A stretch of DNA of 64,000 nucleotides from Adineta vaga (taxonomy: Eukaryota; Rotifera), in NCBI GenBank assembly GCA_021613535.1, contig CP075494.1:434001-498000 (forward strand), read 5' to 3'. A program made the position numbers and the translations under genes. Below the pieces are notes generated by a model. It saw only the letters and a program-made list of their open reading frames with translations. It did no database searches and was not told the DNA's origin. Positions 36,592 to 45,424 of the stretch are shown here, one piece after another. Position 1 is the first letter of the stretch, and each line of letters begins with the position of its first letter.

Positions 36592-36993
36592 ATGAGTAGA
36601 ATAAAAGTGGAATCTGGAGAATATAAAATATGTGATACAAAAATGGATCAATCATTATATACAGTTAATCTTGATCGAGACATTGCATTTACATTGTATT
36701 CTATAACATTACAAAAAGTTGCATTAGCAAGAAATCTTACTGATCAACAATGTATTCAATTATTTAAAGAAATAAACAAAAACAATCTTCCAGATACTGG
36801 TCGTATTGATTGTATGATGATTGGCGGAGATAACTCTGCGAAAGCTCGCAAATATTTCGCTCATATTGTTAATGTTCTCAATAGAATTGACAATACCGAT
36901 AATATTGTTTTGGTCTTAGTTTCTGTACTACATTCACGACATCCGAATTCCTTCGAAATACATTGCTTCGATGGTAGAATCTATGAAATCTAA
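36592..36993 (+). CDS. Hypothetical protein, 133 aa
   Basis: Soluble, well-balanced composition, no signal peptide, single exon after a probable 5'UTR intron (TTTTAG then AGAATATGAG). Conserved-looking phrases are RIDCMMIGGDNSAKARKYF and HPNSFEIHCFDG, separated by a hydrophobic strand NIVLVLVSVLH, suggesting an alpha/beta fold. The family was not recognised; a small catalytic domain such as a deamidase fold is only a thought. Confidence 0.55.
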   Translation: MSRIKVESGEYKICDTKMDQSLYTVNLDRDIAFTLYSITLQKVALARNLTDQQCIQLFKEINKNNLPDTGRIDCMMIGGDNSAKARKYFAHIVNVLNRIDNTDNIVLVLVSVLHSRHPNSFEIHCFDGRIYEI

Positions 36994-37277
36994 GAAAATA
37001 CATTATTCAATACAAACTTTGCTTCTTCTCCTCTTTCTTTTATTGTGTCATTTCGGCTTTCTAGTTCTGTTTTTATTATTTAAATAATTAATTGCACTTT
37101 TTTTAAGCCGTTTGAAATCATAAAGATAAAAATATTTTAACATTATCTTATTGTATATGATAACATAGATGAAATATTTAAAGAAAGAAAAAACAAAGTA
37201 AAACTGTCTTGTTGATTTATGAGATTTTGAAAGAAAAATGAGTATTAATGTTTTATGTTTATTTTAGAGTGTTTTCA

Positions 37278-38399
37278 ATGAATTTAATAATATGCCATTG
37301 GTTTATTATTTCTTTAATATTTATGAAATGTTTGGGAATTATCGAAAAAAATAATCATTTAACTAAAAGAACAGATTGTCGTAATGCAAGAACATGGCCT
37401 TTCTTATCCAGCTCAATTTGGAATACACCCATTGGTAGTAATGCAATATTTCATGATCCAGGAATCTTTCGTACACCATTTCCATTACCAAATAATTTCT
37501 TTTCTGATGATGATTATTTTATTATTACTAATAGTAATGATCCACTAACACCATGGTTTAATCAAGGTTGGTGGGGCAATCCAGGAGGTAAAGCACATTG
37601 TAATGTTACGGGCAAACTTGTTGGTAATATCTCATTTCCAGCTAATTTAATAGTAACTGAATTTGGTAATAATAATGCTGTTGCACTATTACAACCAGAC
37701 AATCATAGTATTATTAATACACAACCATTATATCGATGTACACCTGGTTCACCAGTATTATCATTACTAAAAAATGATCTATTAGGAAAAGATGATATCA
37801 TATCGAGTAATGGCACATGGGGTGCACATGGTGGTAGTGGACTTTCTTCAATAGGTGGAACTATTCGATTAGGTGAATTGTTACCAAATTCTCCACCAAT
37901 TCGACATGCACTCAAATTACAATTATTTGCAAAACAATATTACTATAATCAACGACCTGGATTTGTTTGGCCTGCATTGAACTGTGATGGTTATGCTTTC
38001 AATCCAACAGATCCAAATCGTTACGGTGGTAATGATATTTATTTATCACCTGGTTCTCTTCTTGCCATTCCTTTCAATATTTCCGTCAATGTTACAACTT
38101 TACCAGGTCGAAAATTATTATTTGCATTAAAAAACTATGGTGGATATTTATGTGATGATACCTATGCTAATCGTGGTACAATAAATACAGAACATGGTGT
38201 TACTGATGAATTCCAAAATACATATGGTTATTCTTTTAATTCTGGCTCAACAGGTCCTGGTGCTGCATGGTACAACGATATGTTAGCATTATTTCAGTCA
38301 TTACAAATTGTTATCAACAATAGCAATACAACAATAGGTGGTGGAGGAATACCATCACAACCATCACCACCACCCATTTGTTCTGTCAACACATTATGA
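37278..38399 (+). CDS. Secreted protein of bacterial/fungal look, unknown function
   Basis: ATG at 37278 follows a TTTTAG acceptor. Signal peptide (MNLIICHWFIISLIFMKCLG), then about 350 extracellular-type residues with several N-glycosylation sites. Distinctive motifs: WPFLSSSIWNTPIGSNA, WGAHGGSGLSSIGGTIRLGE and SPGSLLAIPF, and a Ser/Pro/Gly tail. This arrangement reminds me of uncharacterised secreted proteins of actinobacteria and fungi, so horizontal transfer is plausible, but I cannot confirm it. Single exon in the coding part. A hairpin repeat begins 13 bp after the stop. Confidence 0.65.
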   Translation: MNLIICHWFIISLIFMKCLGIIEKNNHLTKRTDCRNARTWPFLSSSIWNTPIGSNAIFHDPGIFRTPFPLPNNFFSDDDYFIITNSNDPLTPWFNQGWWGNPGGKAHCNVTGKLVGNISFPANLIVTEFGNNNAVALLQPDNHSIINTQPLYRCTPGSPVLSLLKNDLLGKDDIISSNGTWGAHGGSGLSSIGGTIRLGELLPNSPPIRHALKLQLFAKQYYYNQRPGFVWPALNCDGYAFNPTDPNRYGGNDIYLSPGSLLAIPFNISVNVTTLPGRKLLFALKNYGGYLCDDTYANRGTINTEHGVTDEFQNTYGYSFNSGSTGPGAAWYNDMLALFQSLQIVINNSNTTIGGGGIPSQPSPPPICSVNTL

Positions 38400-38411
38400 C
38401 ATCAATCAAAT

Positions 38412-38460
38412 AGAGGGTGTGGCTGTGGGTGTGGTTTTAATCTTTAACCCATACCCTCAA
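38412..38460. repeat. TLH 13
   Basis: AGAGGGTGTGGCTGTGGGTG, loop TGGTTTTAATCTTTAA, right arm CCCATACCCTCAA. It starts immediately behind the secreted-protein gene. Confidence 0.85.
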
Positions 38461-38538
38461 ATTATTTAAGACTATTACACATTACAATATGTCATTCTTT
38501 TTTTCCACATAGGAATAAGTTCAGTTATTCATGTTTAT

Positions 38539-39237
38539 TGTTTCAAATCACATCTTTCTGTATACTTATCGACACGAAATATTTGTTTAACTTCCATTCG
38601 AAATGTTTTTGATATAAATAAATTTCCCACAAAATTTACACATAATGGAATATATGCAACAAAAAAGAACCAACTATTTGAATAAAATAATTAAACGTTT
38701 CTTGTGATTTATTCTTTCCAAATTGTTTATATACACCGACAATTGCTAACATTGAATAGAATATTATGTGAATAAGTGTTTCCATTACTAACATTAAAGC
38801 AAATTGACGATTTTTTAAACCAATTCCCCTAATTTCTTGATGATTAAGTATATACTTCCATTTATATGCGTAAATGGACTTATTCTACGAATACGAATAT
38901 CTTGAAGATTTTTACATGTCCATATTCCAAAAATAATCAATAACAAAGACATGAGAATACCTCTGATAAAAGTTGAATAATACCCAATAAGTTCTGTATA
39001 TATACCTAATTGAAAATAGTAAATATAATAACCAGGAGCTAATTCTTGATAACCAATAAGAATTAATGTATGACTATGAAAAAACATCCAAAATATTGTT
39101 CCTATGAAAAGAGATTTATAAGTAAGATTAAGACTACTTCGTTGTCGTGTAAGTGCATTTGGTGATGTAACTATAACACGATCAATTGAAGCTAAAATGA
39201 AATAAAATGAAATAAGACAATCAAATAATAATGAACA
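38539..39237 (-). pseudogene. Rhodopsin-like GPCR pseudogene (TM3-TM7)
   Basis: Reading on the minus strand: CLISFYFILASIDRVIVTSP (end of TM3 with a DR in place of DRY), then TM4-TM5 (SLFIGTIFWMFFHSH, LLLIIFGIWTC). The frame then shifts near 38870 (LKNRQFALMLVMETLIHI, TM6) and again near 38640 (FFVAYIPLCVNFVGNLFIS, TM7). TM1-TM2 are absent. The type is the expanded bdelloid peptide-receptor-like family. At least two frameshifts, so not functional. Confidence 0.7.
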
Positions 39238-39767
39238 ATAATAAATATAGGTAATAATCAGTTATATGACATGAGACATGTCTGGATAAGGATAAGTGGC
39301 TATGTTATAACAAAAAATATGAATATAGGAGACCTAGGTCGAATAAATAAGATTAGATCACGATATTTTTATAGTTTTTTTTTTATCTGGCTAAAAGTAA
39401 GTTTGAATAGGAATTTCTAGTTATGTCGTAGGATATTTATATTTCTATGTGAAACTTTTTGTATCAAAACGATTACACGTGTTCTATAGAATGAGTATGG
39501 GTGATTCAGTAATGTTAAATTTAAAATTTGAATTTCAGCTATGTATTCACATCGTCTATTTTTAACAACTTAGACAGAATTGTGTTTCACAGTTGCATCA
39601 CAATTTCATCATAATAGAAAAACATGGGCAAGTTTTTAATTATTCAACTATTCATCTACTCAAGTTACAAAATGTATATGACTTTTTTGCTCCATATAGT
39701 CGATGAGTTTTATTCAAATGTTATACAGAAAAATACAACGATTTCGCATCATTATTCGATCGAATCT

Positions 39768-41000
39768 TCAGTATTGTTGTTTCAAATAAATCGTTGTTCT
39801 TTCTTCTTCTTCTTGTTCGATCTCTGTAATAAGAAAACACGAATACGGCAAGATTAATATTTCTGCTTCATATTTGAATTCTGATATATTTGATATATCA
39901 ATAGCAGTTGATTTGTCATTCGTTATTTCATAAATACAAAAGTAAGAATGTTTATCTAAATCAGATATTTCTTCACCATAAGAAAACATTTTAGCAACAT
40001 TAGGATCTGTTGATGTTGAGAGAAATGTAGTTGTCATAATACAAGAATCAACTTTGTAATGATCAAGTAAATGTCTTGAAAGAACAATACCACGATAAGT
40101 TTTACCAATAAAACTAAGTTTTCGATATTTATCATAACGAAAAAGAATACTCATGATTGCTTTTGTACCATCTTCTGTTGAATATAGACAATCACATGAA
40201 AATTGACTACAACCATTATTTAGATCATGTATAATATTACGTGCCATATCTTTATTTAATAATCTGGAAAAATTTTGACAAATCGTATATGCAGTAATAA
40301 TATAATCAGGTTCTTCTTCATGTAATGCACTTTCTAGATTATTAAGTACTTTTGTATTGATTTCCAAAGAAGAATCTCGCAGACGTGTATTGATATAACC
40401 TTTTTTTATTGTATGAAGTTTTCGTTTCAAGTCATTTCTACTCATTGGTGTGAATAACTCTAATTCATGACGAAATCTCAATGATTTTTCTGTTGCATTT
40501 TGATCAATTAACTCCCATTCATAGAAATTGATATCATTTACTAATGAACAAATTTTACATTTAATTCTCGGTTGATCCGCGACAATTGTATCATTGGATT
40601 TAAGTATGAATATAAAACGATTCGATTGTGGACGTTGAAATAAATCTTCAATTTCTTTTGTTTCAGCGAATTCATAAGGTTGATGACCATCTGCATTAAT
40701 TAGCGATCGTCTTGCACCATACGCTAAGAGCATTTGAATAATTTCTTTATGTTGATTTCTTGTAGCAACATGCAAAGCCGTTTCATTCATTGGTGGATAT
40801 TGATAATTAATTTCTTCGAAGTTCATTGTTTCCAAGCATGATTTTACACGTACAAAATCGTTCGTTTGACAAAAAATGTAGAGTGATGAAGGAGAAGAGT
40901 TAAGATCTCTCCAAAACTGAAAGTATTTAGACAATCGAAAACGTCTCTGTGTATTCATTTCATCAGAATGCGTCATGTTTTGTACAAAAAATACGTGCAA
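39768..41000 (-). CDS. Ankyrin repeat + arginine-type ADP-ribosyltransferase
   Basis: 410 residues, single exon. Residues 70-115 hold an ankyrin repeat (NETALHVATRNQHKEIIQML). Residues about 230-395 form an ART fold of the R-S-E class: R303 in TYRGIVLS, S-T-S at 328-330 in FLSTSTDP, and E378-x-E380 in EFKYEAEIL. The E-x-E is the mark of arginine-specific mono-ADP-ribosyltransferases. The enzyme would transfer ADP-ribose from NAD to target proteins. There is no signal peptide, so it is probably intracellular. The ATG at 40976 is a possible alternative start. The family is expanded in bdelloids. It lies 13 kb from the PARG-PBZ gene, which would act in the opposite direction. Confidence 0.85.
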   Translation of the reverse strand: MHVFFVQNMTHSDEMNTQRRFRLSKYFQFWRDLNSSPSSLYIFCQTNDFVRVKSCLETMNFEEINYQYPPMNETALHVATRNQHKEIIQMLLAYGARRSLINADGHQPYEFAETKEIEDLFQRPQSNRFIFILKSNDTIVADQPRIKCKICSLVNDINFYEWELIDQNATEKSLRFRHELELFTPMSRNDLKRKLHTIKKGYINTRLRDSSLEINTKVLNNLESALHEEEPDYIITAYTICQNFSRLLNKDMARNIIHDLNNGCSQFSCDCLYSTEDGTKAIMSILFRYDKYRKLSFIGKTYRGIVLSRHLLDHYKVDSCIMTTTFLSTSTDPNVAKMFSYGEEISDLDKHSYFCIYEITNDKSTAIDISNISEFKYEAEILILPYSCFLITEIEQEEEERTTIYLKQQY

Positions 41001-41170
41001 TAATGACTCTGTTCTGTCATGTTCGTTTTACTTCCTTTATCAGTAAATCATTCAAGTGTAATAACTAAAAAAGCAATTAATTATTATATCATACAGGTAA
41101 ACGAGTTTGTAATGAGTAATGAAAACATTGGAAAAAAGAAGAGAAATAGTTTCTTCCCGTGCATTAAACA

Positions 41171-42376
41171 ATGAATGAATTGCAATGTGGACGAAATATT
41201 GATGATTGTTTAAATTTTTATAATTTAACTTTATGTTCTTTGGAGAATAATACTTGTGTAGAAAATCATGGATTTTGCGTTTTTAATGATAAAATTCAAC
41301 CTAAATGTGTATGTTTACCCTGTTTTATTGGTGAACATTGTGAAGAAGATAGAATATCGAGAAATTTGTGGCAATCTGTTCTTCCTCACAACGAAATAGC
41401 TACAAATGGAGCTTACATTCCAGCTATTATTGTGTTAGTATGGGGTGCATTTCTTTTATTAAATGGAATATTCTGTTTGCAGACGTATTTATGTAGAAAA
41501 ATACGTGAAACAAACTTAGGAATTTATTTAATAATGCTCTCAATTGTATCGATATTTATTGGTTTGATAGTACTTATATTTGCTTCACTCGCGTTACACA
41601 TCAAAGAATTACCACAACCATTACTATTTGCCGATCTTTATTGTCTTATTTATGGAAAATTTCTTTACATTCCTCTTGTTTCTATGTACAATTGGTTTAT
41701 TGCTTGTGTAGCCATAGAACGAGCGTTAGTTACCTGTTCGAAAAACTATGAATTACACGATTCGAGACGTCGTTCAATTCTAGTTTCTATTGTTATTATA
41801 ATCATTTGTCCATTGAGTATGCTTCCTGGAACTTTTACAGTTCGTCAAAATCAATCTGCAGAATTGCGACCTGTACAGTGCATGAACTTCACACCATTCG
41901 GATATATTTTACATACAACTATTACATGCATTCATTTACTTGCATTTTATCTTCTTTATATTATAATGAATATTTTGGTATTAGGATATCTTTTAAAACA
42001 TCGTCGACGTTTTGTAGTAGCTGATTCATTATCTGCACAAATTTATCTTATCTTACGTAAACATAAAGATTTTTTTATACCGTACTTAGTTCAAGCTCTT
42101 ACTCAATTACCTCATATTATAATGGGTTTTATTACGACCTGTTCAATGGCTTCGACATCACTTGCTACATATTTATTTATAATATTTCTTATTCTACAAA
42201 TTCTTCCATTTCTAATAACATTTTATTTATATATTTATTTATCACCAATATACTGGATAGAGTTCTTGTATTCATCTCCCATTGGCAAATGTCTAATGAA
42301 ATCGAAAGAAAAAATGCGCAATGCCTTCCATCATAATACTGTCAATAATATTGAACTGTCTCAAATGCGTTACTAA
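41171..42376 (+). CDS. EGF-like domain + seven-transmembrane receptor
   Basis: 401 residues, single exon. The N-terminal 65 residues are extracellular and Cys-rich with an EGF-like end (CVCLPCFIGEHCEED). Seven hydrophobic segments follow from about residue 80, for example AYIPAIIVLVWGAFLLLNGI and FLITFYLYIYLSP. TM3 ends in AIERALV, where rhodopsin-like receptors carry DRY. The C-terminal tail is short and basic. It is an orphan receptor of the bdelloid EGF-7TM type; the ligand is unknown. No obvious signal peptide is seen before the EGF part, so a 5' exon may be missing. Confidence 0.75.
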   Translation: MNELQCGRNIDDCLNFYNLTLCSLENNTCVENHGFCVFNDKIQPKCVCLPCFIGEHCEEDRISRNLWQSVLPHNEIATNGAYIPAIIVLVWGAFLLLNGIFCLQTYLCRKIRETNLGIYLIMLSIVSIFIGLIVLIFASLALHIKELPQPLLFADLYCLIYGKFLYIPLVSMYNWFIACVAIERALVTCSKNYELHDSRRRSILVSIVIIIICPLSMLPGTFTVRQNQSAELRPVQCMNFTPFGYILHTTITCIHLLAFYLLYIIMNILVLGYLLKHRRRFVVADSLSAQIYLILRKHKDFFIPYLVQALTQLPHIIMGFITTCSMASTSLATYLFIIFLILQILPFLITFYLYIYLSPIYWIEFLYSSPIGKCLMKSKEKMRNAFHHNTVNNIELSQMRY

Positions 42377-42446
42377 TATTAATATATTTATATACAAAAT
42401 AAAAAAAGAAATAAAAAAAAACTAATTATTGTCTAAGTGAAAAATC

Positions 42447-42460
42447 AGGGTGTGGGTGTG
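42447..42460. repeat. TLH 14 (left half)
   Basis: CAGGGTGTGGGTGTG 71 bp after the EGF-7TM stop; no right arm seen. Confidence 0.55.
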
Positions 42461-42588
42461 TATAAAAATCTAAAAAAAGACGACGTGTTGTATATTTAAA
42501 TAAGAGAAACACGCATAATTATGTTTGTCGTTCTTCTGTGTTTTTTCCAAGTATAATATATAACAAATGAGTCATGACTACCTTTACT

Positions 42589-43650
42589 TCATCGAAAGAT
42601 TGAATCAATTGGTATAGTGGAAAATTCCAAACTCTTAAGGGTAAGGGTGTAGGTGTTAATAGAAGAGACTCTCATTAATAAAATAAAATCTTTTTCAAAT
42701 AAATTAATCGTAAGATCTTCTATTTGAAGAAAAACATTTATAATAATTTGAATCTTTGCTAATATTAATTTTTGAAAAGAAAAATGAAAACATTTAATAG
42801 ATAATTTCATAAGTTGTTTTAATGGATAAAAATGATTTAAATCATTTACAATTGAATTTATATGGTACTTCAAATACTTTACAAAGTGTAAGTTCCGTTG
42901 CTTGTGGAAATTTATCGACAGATTCTTTTATCGTTTTTGTCTTATGAATATAAATATGATGAATTGGATCTTCATTTATCTCATGACGACTTGATCAAAT
43001 ATTTTCTTCTAAAAAACCATTGATGATCTATAAAAAATTTAGAATTAAATTTATCGGTAAGATTTTCAAATATTTGATGTTTATCATTAGAATGAATTCC
43101 TCGAAATGAACATTGAAAATAAAAAAATACGTAAATTAAACATATGATTAGAAATTATTCGTTGATAATTATCAGAATCGATATATTCTCTATCACTATC
43201 AATTGAAATATCATGATTTATGATCAAATATTGAACAGATGTTATTTTATCGATAGTATCATTAATTGATACAATAATTAATGAAGATAAAATGAGTAAA
43301 GAAAATAAATAATCAAGAATTGGTTCGATAGGATTTAAATAAAGTGTTGAAAGTAGCGTCAAGTTTTTCATTATTGGAATAAATAATGAACATAGATTAA
43401 TACAAAGATTTGTTAATCGAAATAATTTAATTCGAGATACATAAGATTTAATAATATATTTGAAATAATGTTCAATGTTTATTTTGGATATGGAGGAAAT
43501 ATTGATTGAAATGGGATAATTTGAATTAAGAAAAAGATTGATATACATGATGATTAAGAAGATAATCAAATATTTCATAGAATAGTTCATTTGAAAGATC
43601 TTCAAATAACGAGATTTTTTTATAAAATAGAAAAAAAGAAAAAAAGAATA
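42589..43650 (-). pseudogene. F-box/LRR-like pseudogene
   Basis: From the 5' side (high coordinate): an F-box (SLFEDLSNELFYEIFDYL), a frameshift near 43530, then a long Ile/Leu-rich part (FKYIIKSYVSRIKLFRLTN) to a stop at 43087. Further pieces in shifted frames follow near 43020-42960, and a last LRR-like piece (LKQLMKLSIKCFHFSF) ends at 42589. The final part runs into the C-rich half repeat at 42632-42658. It belongs to a family of F-box proteins with C-terminal LRR-like tails common in bdelloids. Broken in several places. Confidence 0.55.
42632..42658. repeat. TLH 15 (half), inside F-box pseudogene
   Basis: CTTAAGGGTAAGGGTGTAGG on the plus strand, degenerate, no partner arm. It lies in the C-terminal part of the F-box pseudogene frame. 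Confidence 0.5.
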
Positions 43651-43662
43651 GTATTATATTAA

Positions 43663-44175
43663 CCCTCTGAATACCATGCGAAAAAAATCCCGTGGAACAC
43701 CATGCATGGACATTTTTGTCCATATATGTAAATCATAGAAAAAAGACTTTAGTTAATTTTACTATTAATATATTTAGTTAATCGTATATATTAGGACTCT
43801 CACCATATATTTCACACATAATATTCACAGAACTATGAATTTTACACACATATTCCGCATTTGCAGCATCTGGTGCCAATTCTGCTAGTTTTTTGTTTAC
43901 TTGCATAGTCGAAAGCTTTATCGCAACAAATTTTGCACCGACGACGATTCACTGCCATCGATTGAGTTGCTGCTGTTGTTTCTACTGTTGCTTTTGCTCT
44001 TGTTGTTGTTTTTGTTGCTAATGATGATGGTGAAGACGAATCTTCTGGCGTCTTTTCATGCAAGATGCTGTGTATTCCCAAAATAACATCTTTGTGTGAA
44101 TTCGATGTGTTTCTTTGTAAGACATAAGGTTTCACCAAACAAAGAGCTAGTTCTCTTAGAAAAAGTTCTTTTCTT
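43663..44175 (-). mobile_element. piggyBac-like element, 3' part only
   Basis: A TTAA (43659-43662, the piggyBac target) is followed by a terminal repeat CCCTCTGAATACCATGCG with a nearby subterminal CCATGCATGG palindrome. The minus strand at 44175-43830 encodes the end of a piggyBac transposase: FLRELALCLVKPYV, a Ser/Thr-rich linker, then the C-terminal zinc-binding Cys motif (RRRCKICCDKA, RCCKCGICV). The DDD catalytic core and the other end are absent, so this is a dead fragment. It sits directly upstream of the F-box pseudogene. Confidence 0.7.
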
Positions 44176-44391
44176 TTTCATAAAACATACGATGCAACAT
44201 TCGTTGCTTTTTAGTTATTTTTCTCTTCTTATTATTAACATTATTCAATATTCAATCGACAAATTTAAGATTTATTCCAAATACTAATAAAACTAGTCGA
44301 TCAAGTAAAGTCGAAGAGTTTCTTTTTTTTCTGTTAAACTTCTAAATAACATATAGAATTGTTTGAAATTATGGTCATTTAAATTATTTAC

Positions 44392-44553
44392 GACTTTATC
44401 AAGTAGCAAGTTTACTATTTGATGGAAAAATTTTAATTACTGATGGAGAAGATGATGATAGTTGTGTTATACAACAGAATTTTATGATTCATCGACAAAA
44501 AATTGGACAAATATTTATGATGTGAGTGATTGTCGATGGTTTCATTCAGCGGG
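44392..44553 (+). pseudogene. Kelch-repeat relic ending at a hairpin repeat
   Basis: Frame pieces YQVASLLFDGKILITDGE and, after a frameshift, EFYDSSTKNWTNIYDVSD then WFHSAG match the kelch unit seen at 30 kb and 55 kb (HTASLLxNGKVLVTGG, ELYDPSTxTWT). The coding similarity stops exactly where the hairpin at 44554 starts. Confidence 0.55.
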
Positions 44554-44621
44554 ATGAGGAGTGTGGGTGAGGGTCTGAATGGGTGCAAGTCAGTGTCCCT
44601 ATTCACTCACACCCTCACTAA
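44554..44621. repeat. TLH 16, loop group C
   Basis: GATGAGGAGTGTGGGTGAGG, loop with GCAAGTCAGTGTCCCTATTC, right arm ACTCACACCCTCAC. The loop is shared with the hairpin at 62209. Confidence 0.88.
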
Positions 44622-44803
44622 GGAATCAATTACATTTATTATGAATCAGAGGCAGATAATATCACATCATGTTTTTTCTTCCTAAAATTGCATATTGAAT
44701 GGAATAAGAGAGAATAACTGAAGTGACGAACAAATCGCTTCATATATTAACGTGTGAAATTAATATTAACGACAAGAAGAAAGAAATGATAACATTAAGA
44801 ATG

Positions 44804-45207
44804 ATGGTGTGGGTCAGAGATGTCCATCGCGGTTAAAAATCTACCGCTGCCACGCCGCTGCCGCGATGGTTTCAGAAGAAAAACTTTGAAACTTGAGTCT
44901 TGCGACTGTGTTGGACCGGAAATACTGCTAATAATCTATCATATTCATTTAGTCTCAAATTGTTACATTTGTAAACACTAAAATTCTGATAAAACTATGC
45001 TGTTTTCCAATGTTTCTCTAAAAATTGCTGCCGCTGCCGCGTCGATGCCGCGGTGATGTTTCCGAAAATCTGCCGTTGCCGCTGCCGCCGTCGCGTCGCG
45101 GCAGTGGTAGCGCCGCGATGGACATCTCTGATGTGGGTGTGGATTAAGATTATAGCCTGACCCACACGCACACTCTCACCCACATCCACATCCTCACATG
45201 CACACAC
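44804..45207. repeat. TLH 17, split by a hAT-like MITE; loop group B
   Basis: A G-rich piece (GATGGTGTGGGT, 44804-44814) and the continuation ATGTGGGTGTGGATTAAG (45131 on), loop TTAAGATTATAGCCTGA, right arm CCCACACGCACACTC then ACCCACATCCACATCC. The MITE at 44815-45130 sits within its left arm. Confidence 0.8.
44815..45130. mobile_element. hAT-like MITE (316 bp) inserted in a TLH
   Basis: Perfect inverted ends CAGAGATGTCCATCGCGG ... CCGCGATGGACATCTCTG, starting with the CAGAG typical of hAT elements. Flanks GTGTGGGT (left) and ATGTGGGT (right) match in 7 of 8 bases, as an 8-bp hAT target duplication. The interior is rich in GCCGCTGCC blocks with further CCATCGCGG/CCGCGATGG palindromes and is far more GC-rich than the host. 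No transposase gene. Confidence 0.85.
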
Positions 45208-45424
45208 GTTAAGAGTAAATGACACTCATCAAAAGAGAGAAAAAAACAAATTTTTCTCTTTTTCGATCGATACGAAGAAAACTATTAAATAAAATCATTA
45301 GTAGGCCTTTTTCGTCTGATTTTACATCTAACTATACTCTTTTTCTATAGAACGAAAGAAAATTAGTTTTTATTCAGCAGAAAATAGACATTTTTTCTAT
45401 TCTCCATGATTAATAAAGTGAACG

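Noticed and set aside
43901-44086. Leu-rich plus-strand ORF
   Set aside because: Antisense of the Thr/Ala-rich linker of the piggyBac transposase fragment.
44995-45225. 76-residue minus-strand ORF
   Set aside because: Lies across the GC-rich hAT-like MITE and a hairpin; repeat translation.
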